Shown piece by piece: positions 39,778 through 42,593 of a DNA stretch of 42,593 bases (within the stretch, counting starts at the first letter, position 1; every line of letters starts with the position of its first letter). The translations under genes were made by a program, and so were the position numbers. A model generated the notes under the pieces. It saw only the letters and a list, made by a program, of their open reading frames with translations, was not told the origin of the DNA and did not search any database. Origin of the DNA: Spirochaetia bacterium (GTDB lineage: Bacteria; Spirochaetota; Spirochaetia; Treponematales; Breznakiellaceae); NCBI GenBank assembly GCA_025997795.1, contig BNVB01000015.1, positions 1 to 42,593 on the forward strand. The letters run 5' to 3'.

Positions 39778-41058
39778 ATGAAAGATAGACTTTTTTCCTT
39801 TATAGACAGCGCCGAAGCCCTGGCGGTAGAACTGGAGACGGAACTGTGCAAGTACCCTGCCATTGCTCCCGAATCGGGCGGCGAAGGTGAGTTGGACAAG
39901 GCCCGCTATCTGGAAGGCTGGCTTACGGCCCGGGGTTTTCCCTATGAAAGGATAGACATTAAAGACAGCCGGGCCAAGGAAGGGGTCCGTCCCAATCTGG
40001 TGGTGGACGTGAATGCCGCCATTGGGTCGAATGTTGCCGCGGGTAATGCCGGCGGCTGTCTCTGGATCATGAGTCATCTGGACGTGGTGCCTCCGGGGGA
40101 AGCGGGGCTTTGGAAAAGCGATCCCTGGAAGGTAATCCGTGCCGACGGCCCGCTGGAAAATTCCGGCTATAATCCGGGGCCTCGGCTGGTGGGCCGTGGT
40201 GTGGAAGATAACCAGCAGGGGCTTACTGCTTCCCTTATTGCCGCCCTGGCTTTTAAAGAAGCAGGGCTTTCGCCAACGCGGCCCGTTAAACTCCTGCTTT
40301 GCGCAGACGAAGAATGCGGCAGCGCCTATGGTATCGCGGAGCTTTTAAAACAGCGGCCCGGCCTTTTTGGAAAAAACGATTTGGTGCTTATCCCCGACGG
40401 CGGCGACAGCAAAGGTGAAACCATTGAGATTGCAGAAAAAAATCTGCTCTGGATTGAATTTACCACCCATGGCAAACAGGCCCACGGTTCCCGGCCGGAC
40501 CTGGGGGCCAATGCCCATTTGGCGGGGGCCGATTTTGCGGTACGGCTTCACTATGAACTGTCGGAAAAATTCAGTGCCCGGGACCCGCTTTTTGAGCCGG
40601 ACTATTCGACCTTCCAGCCTACCAAAAAAACCGCCAATGTGCCGAACATCAATACCATTCCCGGCGAAGACTTTTTTGCTATGGATATGCGAATTTTGCC
40701 CCGGTATCCGCTTAGTACGGTCCTCTCGGAAATAAACCGCATCAAAGCCGAAATTGAGGCAAAATACGGAGTAACGATCAGTTACTCCGCCCCCCAGCAG
40801 GTAGAATCCCCGGCCACCCCGGCGGATTCGCCCCTGGTAGCCATGTTGTCCCGGGCGGTGGAAGAAGTATACGCCGTTAAAACCAAACCCATCGGCATTG
40901 GGGGCGGTACCGTAGGGGCTTACCTCCGTAACGAAGGAATCCACTGCGCCGTCTGGAGCCGCATGGACGACACCGCCCATCAGCCCAATGAATACGTTAT
41001 TTTGGCAAATATCCTGGGGGACGCAAAAGTGATGGCAGCGATGATGTTGGAGAGCTAA
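39778..41058 (+). CDS. M20-family peptidase, PepV/dipeptidase type
   Basis: 426 residues. Zinc-dependent exopeptidase motifs: SHLDVVPPGEAGLWKSDPWK (His and Asp), GRGVEDNQQGLTASLIAALA (bridging Asp), CADEECGSAYG (catalytic Glu pair), IPDGGDSKGETI (Asp), the dimerisation domain with HGKQAHGSRPDLGANAH and the last ligand in DDTAHQPNEYV. The GVEDNQQG and PDGG variants match the PepV/Xaa-His dipeptidase branch rather than succinyl-diaminopimelate desuccinylase. It cleaves dipeptides in the cytosol. The gene starts after a 137-bp spacer containing a duplicated piece of its own 5' end. Confidence 0.9.
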   Translation: MKDRLFSFIDSAEALAVELETELCKYPAIAPESGGEGELDKARYLEGWLTARGFPYERIDIKDSRAKEGVRPNLVVDVNAAIGSNVAAGNAGGCLWIMSHLDVVPPGEAGLWKSDPWKVIRADGPLENSGYNPGPRLVGRGVEDNQQGLTASLIAALAFKEAGLSPTRPVKLLLCADEECGSAYGIAELLKQRPGLFGKNDLVLIPDGGDSKGETIEIAEKNLLWIEFTTHGKQAHGSRPDLGANAHLAGADFAVRLHYELSEKFSARDPLFEPDYSTFQPTKKTANVPNINTIPGEDFFAMDMRILPRYPLSTVLSEINRIKAEIEAKYGVTISYSAPQQVESPATPADSPLVAMLSRAVEEVYAVKTKPIGIGGGTVGAYLRNEGIHCAVWSRMDDTAHQPNEYVILANILGDAKVMAAMMLES

Positions 41059-41088
41059 CGCCACATTCAGCGGCGGTACGTTAGACAG

Positions 41089-41117
41089 TTGACTTGCCGC
41101 CAGAAAGAATCTATTCT
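41089..41117 (+). promoter_or_regulatory. Promoter of the truncated outer-membrane gene
   Basis: TTGACT (41089-41094), 17-base spacer, TATTCT (41112-41117), followed by AGAAGGAAAAA and an ATG at 41139 that opens only an eight-codon frame (MATARLTL). This could be a leader peptide or a frameshifted original start. Confidence 0.55.
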
Positions 41118-41169
41118 TTATGCGAATAGAAGGAAAAAATGGCGACAGCACGGCTCACATTATAATCTA

Positions 41170-41360
41170 AACTACATCCAGCGTGTCAAGTCTACGATAA
41201 ACAAACGTACGCCGCTTATATTTTTTTTGTGTTTTCTGGCTTTTTCGGCGCAGGCACAAGAAGAAGGTAATCTCTTTATCGCCGCCACTCTTGAGGGGAA
41301 TTTGCTCAACCCCTATTCGGGGCTGGCTTTTGGCGGCGGTTTGGCCCTGGGTTATGTTGA
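41170..41360 (+). pseudogene. 5' fragment of an exported, probably outer-membrane protein gene
   Basis: The frame contains a signal peptide (PLIFFLCFLAFSAQAQEEGN) and the first strands of a barrel-like protein (LFIAATLEGNLLNPYSGLAF, GGGLALGYV). At 41356 the coding sequence is replaced by the repeat also found at 1352-1441. The reading then runs to a stop at 41400. No convincing in-frame start is left, and the 3' part of the gene is absent downstream. Confidence 0.6.
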
Positions 41361-41468
41361 TTGTACTGGGTGGTCTCATACCCCGCCACTTGTTCCCTAA
41401 AGAGGAATTTCGCCCTGAAACTCCTCTGCGCAGCAGGTTCTTGGGTATTCGACCCCCCGGCGAATAAA
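41356..41468. mobile_element. Second copy of the small non-autonomous element
   Basis: GTTGATTGTACTGGGTGGTC through TTCCCTAAAGAGGAATTTCG to GGGTATTCG-ACCCCCCGG-CGAATA matches 1441-1352 in reverse orientation. This copy has about 23 extra bases (CTCCTCTGCGCAGCAGGTTC included) before the terminal hairpin and lacks the GC-rich hairpin end of the first copy. In both places it interrupts a gene and ends next to AATAAA. Confidence 0.7.
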
Positions 41469-41542
41469 AGCAAGCGCAAAAATCTATTCGGTCAGGCGCT
41501 TGTATATCTGACATAAAAGACTTCAAAAAAATAACAAAATTC

Positions 41543-41571
41543 TTGACTATTTAGGTAATAATTATTATTTT
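41543..41571 (+). promoter_or_regulatory. Possible promoter of the VOC-family gene
   Basis: TTGACT (41543-41548), 17 bases, TATTTT (41566-41571), in a very AT-rich stretch 35 bp before the start codon. A CAAGCGC/GCGCTTG hairpin at 41471-41502 precedes it. The -10 box is imperfect. Confidence 0.45.
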
Positions 41572-41605
41572 ATGATATAGCTAAGATGACCTTTTGGGGG
41601 AGATC

Positions 41606-42028
41606 ATGCAAATTAGTCATATTGCGATTTATGTTGATAATTTGAATCGTATGGATAAATTTTATGAAAAATACTTTGGGGCAAAATCCAAAGAAATATA
41701 TTTTAACCCAAAAACTGGATTACAATCATATCTCTTATCATTTGATGATGGATGTATATTAGAGATTATGACAAAACCGGCATTAACTAAAATAGAAAAC
41801 AGATTGGATACTATAGGATATAATCATATCGCCATTTGTGTTGGAGGGAAAGGGGAAGTAGATAGAATTACTACATGGTTGAAAGAAGAAGGCCATAAGA
41901 TTATAAATTATCCGCATACGGCAGGAGACGGCTGCTATGAAAGTTTGATATTAGACCCGGAAAATAACTTAATAGAAATTAGGGACTATAATTACAAAAG
42001 TATGTCAAAGAGGCAAGACTGTGCATAA
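41606..42028 (+). CDS. VOC-superfamily (glyoxalase-like) protein
   Basis: 140 residues from the ATG at 41606 (GGGGGAG 4 nt upstream). It shows the paired beta-alpha-beta-beta-beta halves of the VOC fold: HIAIYVDNLNRMDKFYEKYF, CILEIMTK, YNHIAICVGGKGEVDRITTW and LILDPENNLIEIRDY. Potential metal ligands are His in SHIAIY, Glu in LEIM, His in NHIAIC and Glu in IEIRD, so a metal-dependent lyase or resistance-type enzyme is possible. The substrate is unknown. The gene is much more AT-rich than the core region, suggesting acquisition. Confidence 0.88.
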   Translation: MQISHIAIYVDNLNRMDKFYEKYFGAKSKEIYFNPKTGLQSYLLSFDDGCILEIMTKPALTKIENRLDTIGYNHIAICVGGKGEVDRITTWLKEEGHKIINYPHTAGDGCYESLILDPENNLIEIRDYNYKSMSKRQDCA

Positions 42029-42052
42029 CAGTTTTTCTATAGTAAATCGAGC

Positions 42053-42080
42053 CAGTTCCAAAATGTCAGACTTTGGAACC
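42053..42080. repeat. Palindrome related to 12702-12728
   Basis: CAGTTCCAAAATGTCAGACT followed by TTGGAACCA: arms TTCCAAAAT and the imperfect ACTTTGGAA around TGTCAG. It sits between the VOC-family gene and the orphan receiver, 40 bp before the latter, and could serve as a terminator or processing site. Confidence 0.6.
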
Positions 42081-42120
42081 AGATCAATCGGATTTGTTTT
42101 AAAACTAAAGGAGACCATAA

Positions 42121-42495
42121 ATGACTAATGAAAGAAAAAGAATTCTGTTAATCGACAATAATGAGCTTCACCTTTTAAGTGCTGAAAAAATGCTAAAAAA
42201 TGAATATAACATTTTTATTGCAAAATCCGGAAAAGAAGCAATGGACTATTTTATTAGAGGTCTTTTTCCGGATATAGTTTTATTGGATATAGTTATGCCG
42301 CAAATTGACGGATGGGAAACCTTTAATAGAATACGAGCTATGAGTTTTTTAAAGGATGTCCCGATACTTTTTTTAAAATCCCTAAATGACAGCAGCGAAA
42401 AAAAGAGGGCAGTTGAAATGGGGTTAGCCGAGTATATTAGTAAGCCTTACAAAAAAGACGATCTAAAAAATAGAATAAAAAAATATTTAGAATAG
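42121..42495 (+). CDS. Orphan response-regulator receiver protein
   Basis: 124 residues, a single receiver domain: ILLIDNNE (Asp-Asn in place of the usual Asp-Asp), DIVLLDIVMPQIDGWETFNR (phospho-Asp), PILFLKS (Lys in place of the usual Thr/Ser) and ISKPY (Lys-Pro). Loss of the switch Thr/Ser and of one acidic residue suggests altered phosphorylation or a constitutive conformation. AAAGGAG lies 8 nt before the ATG. No kinase neighbour is visible up to the window edge. Confidence 0.88.
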   Translation: MTNERKRILLIDNNELHLLSAEKMLKNEYNIFIAKSGKEAMDYFIRGLFPDIVLLDIVMPQIDGWETFNRIRAMSFLKDVPILFLKSLNDSSEKKRAVEMGLAEYISKPYKKDDLKNRIKKYLE

Positions 42496-42593
42496 GCATT
42501 TGCCAAACGGAAGCTGATTTTGAAGTAAAACTTCCGTCAACCGATAAAAATTCATCGTATTCCAAAATTCCAAAAAAGCTGCGTACCGGCTGG
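42496..42593. other. Window edge after the receiver gene
   Basis: ACGGAAG (42507-42513) and CTTCCGT (42531-42537) form a 7-bp stem with a 17-base loop, possibly a weak terminator. Nothing else can be assigned before the window ends. Confidence 0.35.

Overview
The window looks like chromosomal DNA of a spirochaete, most probably a Treponema-type organism of the termite-gut group. This is inference from gene content: the rpmH-rnpA-yidD-yidC-jag cluster, fliS with an FlgN-like gene, lgt, a MinD-like ATPase, CheY-like orphan receivers, an ABC sugar operon, several Rpn-family nuclease genes and fairly GC-rich coding DNA with many small internal repeats. No rRNA, tRNA, CRISPR array or complete insertion sequence was seen.

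Region 1 (1-8976) is accessory DNA. It opens with a broken BrnT toxin gene and its putative antitoxin, a family of about 160 bp palindromic repeats, and a YhcG/Rpn chimeric pseudogene interrupted by a small element. Then comes an AT-rich, tightly coupled minus-strand operon (7285 to 2126): a C5-cytosine DNA methyltransferase, a protein with two GHKL ATPase modules (MutL/MORC-like plus histidine-kinase-like), a receiver-like protein and a Vsr-type nuclease. Stop and start codons overlap or nearly touch at every junction. This looks like a restriction or defence system with a built-in two-component-like relay and is the most interesting locus here. Directly upstream lies the decayed C-terminal end of a second, type ISP-like restriction-modification enzyme, then another repeat copy and an intact Rpn-family gene.

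Region 2 (8973-12602) is the housekeeping rpmH-rnpA-yidD-yidC-jag operon (ribosomal protein L34, RNase P protein, membrane insertion, RNA binding). A tandem pair of hairpin/terminator-like leader units lies before jag. Region 3 (12764-17526) is a sugar ABC transporter operon (ATPase, permease, binding protein). Two adjacent LacI-type operators lie at its promoter, and a convergent LacI-family repressor gene follows it.

Region 4 (17588-33040) holds a divergent threonine-synthase paralogue, a very large alpha-2-macroglobulin-like lipoprotein, a PLP decarboxylase of the LysA family, a CPBP membrane protease, an outer-membrane beta-barrel candidate, a membrane-bound LuxR-type regulator, a large acidic-repeat membrane protein and hflX. 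Region 5 (33097-41058) has fliS, an FlgN-like gene, lgt, a MinD-like ATPase with a small membrane protein, a CheY-like receiver, a second and canonical threonine synthase, a nuclease lipoprotein and an M20 dipeptidase. Region 6 (41059-42593) turns AT-rich again: a truncated outer-membrane gene broken by a relative of the element seen near base 1400, a VOC-family protein and a second orphan receiver.

Small dispersed repeats run through the window, often inside coding frames. They include a 21-bp motif present four times in hflX, once in the acidic membrane protein and once inverted in the nuclease lipoprotein.
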